A DNA stretch of 11,078 nt from Ignavibacteriales bacterium. GTDB taxonomy: Bacteria > Bacteroidota > Ignavibacteria > T3Sed10-11. This document shows positions 4,988 through 11,078 of this stretch, one piece after another. The stretch lies in NCBI GenBank assembly GCA_003560935.1, contig PWJF01000151.1, positions 1-11,078 of the forward strand. Direction: 5' to 3'. How positions within the stretch are numbered: the first letter of the stretch is position 1; the number at the start of each line of letters is the position of its first letter. A program made the translations under genes and the position numbers. The notes under the pieces are model-generated. The model worked only from the letters and a program-made list of their open reading frames with translations. It did not search any database and was not told where the DNA came from.

Positions 4988-7366
4988 CTACTCATACCGT
5001 AAAGACTCCACCGGGTTTGTCATGGCTGCCCGTATTGCCTGATAACTGATGGTTAATAACGCAATCACAATAGCTATTAAGCTTGCCGTGATGAAAAGTG
5101 TCAATCCCGGTTCAATCCGGTACGCAAAGTTTTCAAGCCATTTGTTCATGGCAATATACGCTAGCGGCCAGGCTATAATATTCGAGAAGATAACGAGTTT
5201 TAAAAATTCTTTAGAGAGTAAACCCACAATACCTGTTACCGATGCGCCGAGCACTTTCCGGATCCCTATTTCCTTTGTACGACGTTCGGCTGTATACGTT
5301 GCAATTCCAAACAGACCGAGGCATGCAATAAAGATCGACAGTGCGGAAAAAATATTAAAAATGCTTGCCGTTTGTTGTTCGCTTCGGTATAACACGTCAA
5401 GATTTTCATCAAGGAACGAGTACACAAACGGCCGGGTAGGAACGAGGCTGTCCCAAACCGCACGTACTGATTCTACCCCTTCCCGAATATTGCCGGGCTC
5501 TAAACGTACACTTATGAAGCGTGGCCTCCATCGCATGTACGGTAAGATAATCGGTTCGACGGCATGATGCAGCGAGCGAAAATGGAAATCACGGACGACC
5601 CCGATAACCGGACCGCGAACCTGTCCTCCATATGTGCTCAATTCGCGACCGACCGGGTCATCCCATCCAAGAGCCAGTGCCGCGGATTCGTTGATGATAA
5701 ATGCCGTTGAATCGGCGACACGATTTGGATCGAAATTGCGTCCGGCAACAATTTCCAGATCGAGTACTTCAATAAAGTTATGATCGATGAGATCGTATGT
5801 GAGTGAGCTGATCTCATAGTTAGCGGGTTGTTCCGGCTCGAAAGGCATAGAGTCGTAATCTTTCCCCGGCAGATATAATGACTGTGCGGCGCCCGTAATG
5901 GCTGGTAATGTCTCGATTTCCTCGATAAATAACTGCGCTCTGTTCCCGAGAGCAGAGGCTCCTTCGACCACAAGTACATATTCTTTATGGAAACCGAGCT
6001 GCTTGTTCTGGAGAAATTGAAGCTGTGCATGCACAACATACGTGCCGATCATGAGAAATACCGATACACAAAATTGAAATACAACCAGCGCGTTCCGTAA
6101 TTTAAAACCGCCGACGGTTCCGTCAGATCCCTGTCGAAGCATGGTGATCGGCCGGTACGATGAGAGTAAAACAGCGGGGTAGGCGCCCGAAAGCAGACTG
6201 ACAAGAATGATGAACACAGCGAACAGGCCTGCCGTAGCGTCGTACCCGAACTCGAAAACGTCAAGGTCTTTTCCCGTGATGGTGTTAAAGAACGGCATTG
6301 AAAGATCAGTCAATCCCATTGCGATCACTACTGCAATGGTCACCATGATCATTGTTTCGAATAAAAATTGATAGATAAGCTGAAATCGCTGAGATCCGAC
6401 GGTCTTCCGAATGCCGACCTCGCGGGCGCGTTTCATTGAGCGTGCGGTTGTCAGGTTTATATAATTAACACACGCGAGCAGCAAAATAAATATACCAATT
6501 ATCGAGAATAAATAGATGTACATTCGGTTACCGCTTACGGGGAAGTCGTATTCGTATTTTTTCCCGAGATGGATATCCGTTAATGGTTGTACGGTAAATC
6601 CAAAATAAGACCCAGCTTCGAAAATTTCCTCCGGGTAATAGGTCCCGCTAACATGATCGTTCAGTTTTAGTTGGAAATCAGATGCAGATATACCGTCCCG
6701 GAGAACGAAGTAAGTAAATACGGAAGCAGCTTGCCACCAATCCATCCTCTGGCGAAAGTGTTGCAACGAATTAATATTTGCCAGAAAATCGAATTGTATA
6801 TGTGATTGTGACGGGAAGTTTCTAACAACGCCGGTTACCTGCAGGAGTGAACCGTCGTTCGATTCGATGGTATTGCCCAACGGGTCATTATCTCCGAAAT
6901 ACCTACGAGCGGAGTTTTGGGTAAGAATGACGGCATCCGGATCCCGCAATGCCGTTGGAGCTGAACCGGAGATGAAATCGACCGTGAACACATCGAAGAA
7001 ATGTTCATCGACAAAAAGAAAATTGTTTTCGATAATATATTCTTCACCACGCCGTATGGTTCTGCTTCCCCTTATAAACTGGGTTGCAGATTCAACCTCG
7101 GTAAATTGACTGCGAAGCGTTTCTCCGATCGGGACAGGTCCGAGCGGTATCGACCATTCATTGTCGCCGAACTTACCGTCCCATATGGTACGATACATAC
7201 GGTCGGCGTTTTCGTGGAAGCGGTCGTAACGGAGTTCGTCCTGCACCCAGAGGAGAATAAGAAAGCAGACCGCGACGCCGACAGCCAGGCCGATAATGTT
7301 GATGACCGTGTATCCTTTCTGACGAAGCAGCATCCGCGCGCTTGTTATCAGGAAATTTTTAAGCAT
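4988..7366 (-). CDS. ABC transporter permease, MacB_PCD/FtsX type, full length
   Basis: A 792-aa inner-membrane protein, partner of an ABC ATPase such as the one at 3326-4009. Seen: two repeats of a periplasmic domain plus FtsX membrane unit. Predicted membrane segments lie near residues 20-42, 282-304, 333-352, 376-398, 423-447, 669-690, 720-740 and 755-777. The periplasmic parts span about 45-275 and 450-660. Each FtsX unit has the coupling-helix type sequence RxxEVGIRKTVGS (about 315-325) and RRTKEIGIRKVLGAS (about 695-709), which contact the ATPase. The end is AMTNPVESLRYE. This doubled, 8-helix form is common in Bacteroidota-like and Acidobacteria genomes, often in tandem arrays; substrate is unknown and efflux or envelope transport is inferred. 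The start has GGGAGG just before ATG and a strong promoter 60-90 bases upstream. The gene is intact. Confidence 0.93.
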   Translation of the reverse strand: MLKNFLITSARMLLRQKGYTVINIIGLAVGVAVCFLILLWVQDELRYDRFHENADRMYRTIWDGKFGDNEWSIPLGPVPIGETLRSQFTEVESATQFIRGSRTIRRGEEYIIENNFLFVDEHFFDVFTVDFISGSAPTALRDPDAVILTQNSARRYFGDNDPLGNTIESNDGSLLQVTGVVRNFPSQSHIQFDFLANINSLQHFRQRMDWWQAASVFTYFVLRDGISASDFQLKLNDHVSGTYYPEEIFEAGSYFGFTVQPLTDIHLGKKYEYDFPVSGNRMYIYLFSIIGIFILLLACVNYINLTTARSMKRAREVGIRKTVGSQRFQLIYQFLFETMIMVTIAVVIAMGLTDLSMPFFNTITGKDLDVFEFGYDATAGLFAVFIILVSLLSGAYPAVLLSSYRPITMLRQGSDGTVGGFKLRNALVVFQFCVSVFLMIGTYVVHAQLQFLQNKQLGFHKEYVLVVEGASALGNRAQLFIEEIETLPAITGAAQSLYLPGKDYDSMPFEPEQPANYEISSLTYDLIDHNFIEVLDLEIVAGRNFDPNRVADSTAFIINESAALALGWDDPVGRELSTYGGQVRGPVIGVVRDFHFRSLHHAVEPIILPYMRWRPRFISVRLEPGNIREGVESVRAVWDSLVPTRPFVYSFLDENLDVLYRSEQQTASIFNIFSALSIFIACLGLFGIATYTAERRTKEIGIRKVLGASVTGIVGLLSKEFLKLVIFSNIIAWPLAYIAMNKWLENFAYRIEPGLTLFITASLIAIVIALLTISYQAIRAAMTNPVESLRYE

Positions 7367-7429
7367 TGGCCCTCCCTCAATGTAATTGTGGTACTCATTC
7401 TACTACTTATTGGGGTATAACACATTTAG

Positions 7430-7458
7430 GTTATATTCTCACATTTTGAGTTTGTCAA
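7430..7458 (-). promoter_or_regulatory. Strong sigma-70-type promoter for the full-length permease
   Basis: On the minus strand a perfect TTGACA (7458-7453) is followed, after exactly 17 bases, by TATAAC (7435-7430, 5 of 6). Transcription would begin near 7423, leaving a leader of about 57 bases before the permease ATG at 7366. It is the best promoter in the window. Confidence 0.7.
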
Positions 7459-7462
7459 CTCT

Positions 7463-7545
7463 TAGCATAACGCAAAGTGCGAAGCGCATAGCGTAGTGAT
7501 TTCATTATACGCTTTGCTCTATGCGCTCTGTGCCATGCTCCTTGC
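7463..7545. repeat. Low-complexity GCGC/ATGC word repeat with imperfect dyad symmetry
   Basis: The stretch is built from variants of short words (GCGCATAG, ACGCTTTGC, CTATGCGC, TGCCATGC). AGCGCATAG...CGTA on the left can pair imperfectly with TACG...CTATGCGCT on the right around a short AT centre. It abuts the orphan permease tail at 7546, as the 4931-4987 repeat abuts the intact tail at 4988. Confidence 0.5.
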
Positions 7546-7581
7546 TCATTCATACCGTAAGGATTCCATCCCGCTATTGCG
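7546..7581 (-). pseudogene. Orphan permease C-terminal tail 1
   Basis: The minus strand reads R-N-S-G-M-E-S-L-R-Y-E-stop, close to the NPVESLRYE-stop end of the intact permeases, with no permease body in front of it. Its codon choice (TTA CGG TAT GAA) and its left flank resemble the end of the permease at 4988, so it is probably a leftover of a copy of that gene. Confidence 0.6.
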
Positions 7582-7590
7582 TGATCTCGT

Positions 7591-7760
7591 TCATTCATAT
7601 CTAAGGGACTCGACAGGATTTGCCCTTGCTGCTCATTGTGGACATACAATCCGACAAGTATACAGACCGTCATACCAATCGTTAATTTTGACACGTTAAT
7701 TATTAAATATAGTGGTAGAATTCCACGTTTTTCCTTGGTATTATGTGATATAATCCACAT
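7591..7760 (-). pseudogene. Internally deleted permease gene: first membrane helix joined to the C-terminal tail
   Basis: On the minus strand 7709-7632 encodes PLYLIINVSKLTIGMT, then VCILVGLYVHNE. This aligns residue for residue with membrane segment 1 of the intact permease (GYTVINIIGLAVGVAVCFLILLWVQDE). Immediately after, and out of frame, 7632-7591 encodes AARANPVESLRYE-stop, the permease C-terminus. About 2.2 kb of the expected gene is missing between the two parts, and the frame shifts at the join. No ribosome site or the usual first residues are found upstream of 7709, where the promoter of the opposing AAA gene now lies. The gene is dead. A 101-aa frame can be read across the region, but its second half is out-of-frame tail sequence and repeat DNA. 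Confidence 0.75.
7746..7754 (+). promoter_or_regulatory. Extended -10 promoter candidate for the AAA/DUF4143 gene
   Basis: TGATATAAT combines a perfect TATAAT (7749-7754) with the TGn extension, which can make up for a poor -35 (GTTTTT at 7727-7732). Transcription would start near 7761, about 50 bases before the ATG at 7810. Confidence 0.45.
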
Positions 7761-7809
7761 AAATAAAGCTAATCTTGATTACTTCATCACAGAATCATAT
7801 CTTTTAAAT

Positions 7810-9132
7810 ATGCAAAGAGATATATATCAAAAACTGTTACATTGGAAATCTTCATCAAGAAGAAAACCTCTGTTGCTCAAAGGCGCCCGTCAGGTTGGTA
7901 AAACCTATATCCTTAAAAAATTCGGTGAACAGGAATATGCGAACGTTGCTTATTTGAATTTCGAAGAGGATCCTATGCTCGCCGATTTTTTCGAAGAAAA
8001 CTTGGCGCCCGAGAAAATTCTTAGAAATCTATCGTTGTATCTTAAAAATGACATCAAACCGGAGACCCACCTAATCATATTCGACGAAATTCAAGCTTCC
8101 AACAATGCGCTGAATTCACTAAAGTATTTCAATGAAAAAGCAAACCAATATCATGTCGCGGCTGCCGGTTCGTTGTTGGGAATAAGAGTTTCCAAACCTA
8201 AATCTTTTCCTGTCGGCAAAGTAAATTTTCTGAATTTGTACCCACTTACCTTTCTCGAATTTCTGAATGCAGTAGGGCAAAGTGGGCTACGAGCACTTAT
8301 CGAGGATACTCAAGAATTCAAACCGTATCCGCAGCCGTTCCATCGTAAGCTTGTCGATTTGCTGCGCACCTATTATTTCGTTGGCGGCATGCCGGAAGCC
8401 GTACGTTATTTTACAGATTCCAATGATTTTGTAGGCGTTCGTGATATTCAAAAGGAAATTTTGAACGCATACCTGCTCGATTTCGCCAAACATGCGCCAA
8501 CTCAAGATATTCCGAAACTTAGTTTGATTTGGGAATCTCTCCCTAGCCAATTGGCTCGAGAAAACAAGAAATTCATATTTTCTGCCGTAAAAAAGACTGC
8601 GCGTTCACGCGAGTATGAAAATGCCCTGCAATGGCTGCAAGATTCCGATTTGATTCTTCGGGCAAATGCCATTAAAACAGCAAGATTGCCCTTGACCGCA
8701 TATGCCGACAGAAGCATTTTCAAAATCTATGTTTTAGATGTCGGTTTACTGGGTGCATTAGCAAAGATATCTCCTGATATTTTGGTTCAAGGTGAAAAAT
8801 TATTTACAGAATTCAAAGGTGCTTTCGTCGAAAATTATGTGGCGCAACAGATCATGGCGCATAAAGAAACCGAGTTGTACTACTGGAAGAGCAACGGCAC
8901 GGCTGAGATAGATTTTCTTTGCGAACACGACAATGAAATATTCCCTCTTGAAGCCAAAGCCGGCGTCAACCCTCGCAGCAAGAGTCTTAAATTTTTTGCC
9001 CAAAGATTTAAGGCAAGCATCTTGTCGCGCACAAACTTGCTGAATTTGAAACATGACGGGAATATATACAATTACCCGCTCTATGCTATATCTTTGTTCC
9101 CGCAACTATCTATCTCCGTTTACCATAAGTAA
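7810..9132 (+). CDS. AAA ATPase with C-terminal DUF4143 domain
   Basis: A 440-aa protein of the common AAA_14-DUF4143 family. Seen: Walker A GARQVGKT (25-32), Walker B HLIIFDE (87-93) followed by IQ, the AAAGSLLGI sensor-like stretch near residue 118, and LYPLTFLEFL, all standard for the N-terminal AAA_14 part. The C-terminal DUF4143 part carries AEIDFL and PLEAKAG, with Asp368, Glu381 and Lys383 forming a PD-(D/E)xK-type nuclease-like core. Known of the family: widespread, mobile, present in many copies per genome, biological role unsettled. The frame is open from 7636, but the family begins with MQRDIYQKL, so ATG 7810 was chosen; there is no clear ribosome site. It runs against the flanking permeases, looks more AT-rich than they are, and is bordered on both sides by copies of a permease 3' end, all consistent with insertion by transfer. 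Confidence 0.88.
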   Translation: MQRDIYQKLLHWKSSSRRKPLLLKGARQVGKTYILKKFGEQEYANVAYLNFEEDPMLADFFEENLAPEKILRNLSLYLKNDIKPETHLIIFDEIQASNNALNSLKYFNEKANQYHVAAAGSLLGIRVSKPKSFPVGKVNFLNLYPLTFLEFLNAVGQSGLRALIEDTQEFKPYPQPFHRKLVDLLRTYYFVGGMPEAVRYFTDSNDFVGVRDIQKEILNAYLLDFAKHAPTQDIPKLSLIWESLPSQLARENKKFIFSAVKKTARSREYENALQWLQDSDLILRANAIKTARLPLTAYADRSIFKIYVLDVGLLGALAKISPDILVQGEKLFTEFKGAFVENYVAQQIMAHKETELYYWKSNGTAEIDFLCEHDNEIFPLEAKAGVNPRSKSLKFFAQRFKASILSRTNLLNLKHDGNIYNYPLYAISLFPQLSISVYHK

Positions 9133-9141
9133 TTTTATGTG

Positions 9142-9185
9142 CTATTCATAGTTCAATATTTTGATCCCGCTTTGTGGATTTCGTT
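9142..9185 (-). other. Spacer after the permease stop with a possible decayed tail
   Basis: The spacer 9142-9185 resembles 7546-7590: both have ATCCCGCT, TTG, GAT and TCGT in order and nearly equal length. At the far end the minus strand reads I-K-I-L-N-Y-E-stop (9165-9142), which lines up with M-E-S-L-R-Y-E-stop at 7546. It may be a very decayed second permease tail; the match is short and could be chance. Confidence 0.3.
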
Positions 9186-11078
9186 TTATTCATATCTAAG
9201 GGACTCCACCGGATTTGCCATCGCAGCTCTAATTGCTTTCGCACATACTGTGACGATAGCAATGATCAGCATAAGTAACCCCGCCAGTGCAAATATCCAC
9301 CAGCTTAAATCAATCCGGTACGCAAAATCTTCCAACCATTTTCCCATTAAATAATAGCCGGCGGGTGCTGCAATTACAATAGCAATAATAACAAGTTTTG
9401 TAAAATCTTTCGATAGTAAAACGATTATGTTCGTGACAGAGGCACCTAACACTTTGCGAATCCCTATTTCTTTCGTACGTTGTTCGGCGATGAAAGCCGC
9501 GAGTCCGAATAACCCAAGGCATGCAATGAAGATCGATAGCAGTGCAAACGACGAGACGATCTGTCTTAATCGTTCTTCTGTCCGGTATGCTGCTCTGAAC
9601 GAATCGTCAAGAAAGCGGTAATCGAACGGCATGCCGGGAGCAAACCCGGAGAGTATTGTTTCTATGTGATCGATCGCTCCTCGTACATTCTCCGGATCTA
9701 ATCGCGCTGCAAGAATTCCCTGTGCCGACCAACCGTCTCCTTCATGGAGTTGAAATACAACAGGACGTATTTCGTGATGTAACGACGTAAGATGAAAGTC
9801 TTCAACAACACCTATAATTTCCCCGTCTGTTTCATCAATACCGAACGACTTTCCGATTGCTTCTTCCGGTGTCCAACCTAATTTCCGGACAAAGGTTTCA
9901 TTGAGTATATGAGCGCGTCCGATATCGGTTTGAAGGTCGGGCGAAAAATTTCTACCTGCAATTATCCGCATACCCAATGTTTCGATGAATGACGGATCGA
10001 CAACTGCAGGTTGAAATTGAATTGTTTCTTTGTCGGTTTCAATATGAGGTGAAATCTGTTCGGGTTTAATTCCGAGTGTAATACGGAAACGTCCCGGAGT
10101 TGCTTGTGATATAGTTGCATTGATTATGGCCGGGTGCTCAATCGTACGATCACGGACATGTTCACGTAAGTTCCAAAGTTGCTGATCGCGTAAATTAACC
10201 ATTGCCACATAATTTCCATCGAAACCGAGATCCTTGGTTTGTATAAAGTGTAATTGATAATAAATTACGCTTACACCGATCACTAAAAGAAACGAGACTG
10301 CAAACTGCAGAACGACAAGAGATTTTCTCAGGAGATCGCGTCCGGTTTTTGTAGTGGTTGGTTTCCTTCCATAGATGACACGAACCGGATCGAATCTTGA
10401 CAGGTAAAAAGCCGGATAGGATCCCGAGGCAATCCCGATAATAATCACAAAAAAGCATAATGCTGCAATAGCCTGTCCGTGTTGAAAGAGAGCGAGTTCT
10501 TTTTCAAATAGAGTATTGAATACCGGCAACACAGTTTCCGCCAGAAAAATTGCAAGTCCAAGCGAGACAAGACCTACCAGCACTGATTCGGTTAAAAATT
10601 GTAGTGCAAGCTGTTTTCGAGTCGCACCGAGTGTTTTTCGGATTCCAACCTCAAGAGCCCGTTTCATACCCTGTGCCGTAGCAAGATTGACATAATTAAT
10701 TCCGGCAATGATCAAAACGAATAAAGCGCCAAAGCCGAAGATAAAGAGATACTTCACATCACCGCGAAATCCGTCTGCCCGGTGCACATCGGATAAGTAT
10801 ACTGAGGTTAAAGGAATGGCAAAAGTAACGGGGGGTTCGTTTTCAAAATGAGAATAGAGTGCGTTGTAAATTTGTGATTCGAGTAAATCCGTATCGACGC
10901 GTTCTTCGAGCAGGGCGTAGGTATAATACATATGTGCTCTCCAACCATCCGGCATACGTTGTGAATCCGGAAGCCGCTCGACTGAAGCAAAAATATCGAA
11001 TTGTATCGTCGATCCCGGAGGTGGCTCTTCTATAACGGCAAGTACGGTTACCGGTTCATCATTCAGCAGAAGCGTTTC
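9186..11078 (-). CDS. ABC transporter permease, MacB_PCD/FtsX type, N-terminus outside the window
   Basis: At least 630 aa of a second doubled permease; the frame stays open from the methionine codon at 10955 to the window edge, reading through DEPVTVLAVIEEPPPGSTIQFDI, which is periplasmic-domain sequence, so the start lies beyond 11078. Seen: FtsX unit 1 with the coupling sequence MKRALEVGIRKTLGATRKQ, membrane helix LVVLQFAVSFLLVIGVSVIY, second periplasmic domain with GRNFSPD and GVVEDFHLTSLHHEIRP, then FtsX unit 2 with EQRTKEIGIRKVLGAS and the end AMANPVESLRYE. It clearly shares ancestry with the permease at 4988-7366 (the EQRTKEIGIRKVLGAS and ASFIACLGLF-type blocks are nearly the same) but differs widely in the periplasmic parts, as expected for paralogues with separate substrates. 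It should pair with a LolD/MacB-like ATPase; none is adjacent here. Confidence 0.93.
   Translation of the reverse strand, partial: ETLLLNDEPVTVLAVIEEPPPGSTIQFDIFASVERLPDSQRMPDGWRAHMYYTYALLEERVDTDLLESQIYNALYSHFENEPPVTFAIPLTSVYLSDVHRADGFRGDVKYLFIFGFGALFVLIIAGINYVNLATAQGMKRALEVGIRKTLGATRKQLALQFLTESVLVGLVSLGLAIFLAETVLPVFNTLFEKELALFQHGQAIAALCFFVIIIGIASGSYPAFYLSRFDPVRVIYGRKPTTTKTGRDLLRKSLVVLQFAVSFLLVIGVSVIYYQLHFIQTKDLGFDGNYVAMVNLRDQQLWNLREHVRDRTIEHPAIINATISQATPGRFRITLGIKPEQISPHIETDKETIQFQPAVVDPSFIETLGMRIIAGRNFSPDLQTDIGRAHILNETFVRKLGWTPEEAIGKSFGIDETDGEIIGVVEDFHLTSLHHEIRPVVFQLHEGDGWSAQGILAARLDPENVRGAIDHIETILSGFAPGMPFDYRFLDDSFRAAYRTEERLRQIVSSFALLSIFIACLGLFGLAAFIAEQRTKEIGIRKVLGASVTNIIVLLSKDFTKLVIIAIVIAAPAGYYLMGKWLEDFAYRIDLSWWIFALAGLLMLIIAIVTVCAKAIRAAMANPVESLRYE

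Noticed and set aside
4921..4990. CRISPR array at the 20-bp repeats
   Set aside because: Only two to three degenerate units with no spacers of constant length and no cas genes in the window.
4522..4995. 157-aa minus-strand frame opposite the aspartic protease gene
   Set aside because: It is the reverse complement of a recognisable protease; composition is low-complexity Ser/Arg/Pro and no ribosome site is seen.
7688..7693. TTGACA on the + strand as the -35 of the AAA gene
   Set aside because: The nearest -10-like hexamers are 14 or 22 bases away, and the bases are antisense to the permease relic. The extended -10 at 7746 is a better candidate.
7455..7760. 101-aa minus-strand frame as a real small membrane protein
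   Set aside because: Its first part is permease helix 1 and its second part is permease tail and repeat DNA read out of frame; there is no ribosome site. Treated as a relic.
7636..7809. 58-residue N-terminal extension of the AAA/DUF4143 protein
   Set aside because: The family starts at MQRDIYQ; the extension is antisense to the permease relic and comes before the best promoter candidate.
1..11078. rRNA, tRNA genes or complete insertion sequences
   Set aside because: None seen: no clover-leaf pattern, no transposase, and no terminal inverted repeats with target duplications around the AAA gene.

Overview
The window (moderate GC) looks like chromosomal DNA from a Gram-negative, probably environmental bacterium of the wider FCB group (Bacteroidota relatives such as Calditrichota, Ignavibacteriota, Rhodothermota or Marinimicrobia-like lineages). 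The basis is large FtsX/MacB-type permeases ending in NPVESLRYE, a lipoprotein amidohydrolase, and the general style of the proteins. Clear Shine-Dalgarno sites (for example AGGAGG before the gene starting at 4286) and one textbook TTGACA-17-TATAAC promoter argue against classical Bacteroidia. The phylum call is inference only.

Layout. 1-239 (+): the C-terminal end of a flavin-dependent monooxygenase-like protein, cut by the window. 246-2323 (-): a lipoprotein amidohydrolase followed by MsrA, possibly co-transcribed. 2427-3174 (-): a two-gene unit of a 67-aa protein and an overlapping MNT-fold nucleotidyltransferase, resembling toxin-antitoxin-type pairs, with a terminator-like hairpin after it. 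3326-4286 (-): an 85-aa unknown protein and a MacB/LolD-type ABC ATPase in a short operon. 4287-4492: an intergenic region holding a protein relic (DUF6265-like) and a 13-bp direct repeat. 4511-4894 (+): a small retropepsin-like aspartic protease. 4988-7366 (-): a full-length 792-aa ABC permease behind a strong sigma-70-type promoter. 7455-7760 (-): remains of at least one more permease gene, in which transmembrane segment 1 is joined directly to the C-terminal tail, followed by a second orphan tail. 7810-9132 (+): an AAA ATPase with a DUF4143 domain, oriented against the permeases. 9186-11078 (-): another permease, whose N-terminus lies outside the window.

How it fits. The ABC ATPase and the permeases most likely form MacB-like, mechanotransmission-type transporters, with one ATPase able to serve several permeases. 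The permeases form a decaying tandem array: two large genes, two recognisable orphan 3' ends (7546 and 7591) and one possible, very decayed end (9142). The AAA/DUF4143 gene sits between two copies of the same permease 3' end, which suggests it entered an array that was duplicating and collapsing. I did not find a clearly new biological system. The most unusual material is the trail of recombination in the permease array, the DUF6265-like relic, and the nucleotidyltransferase pair.
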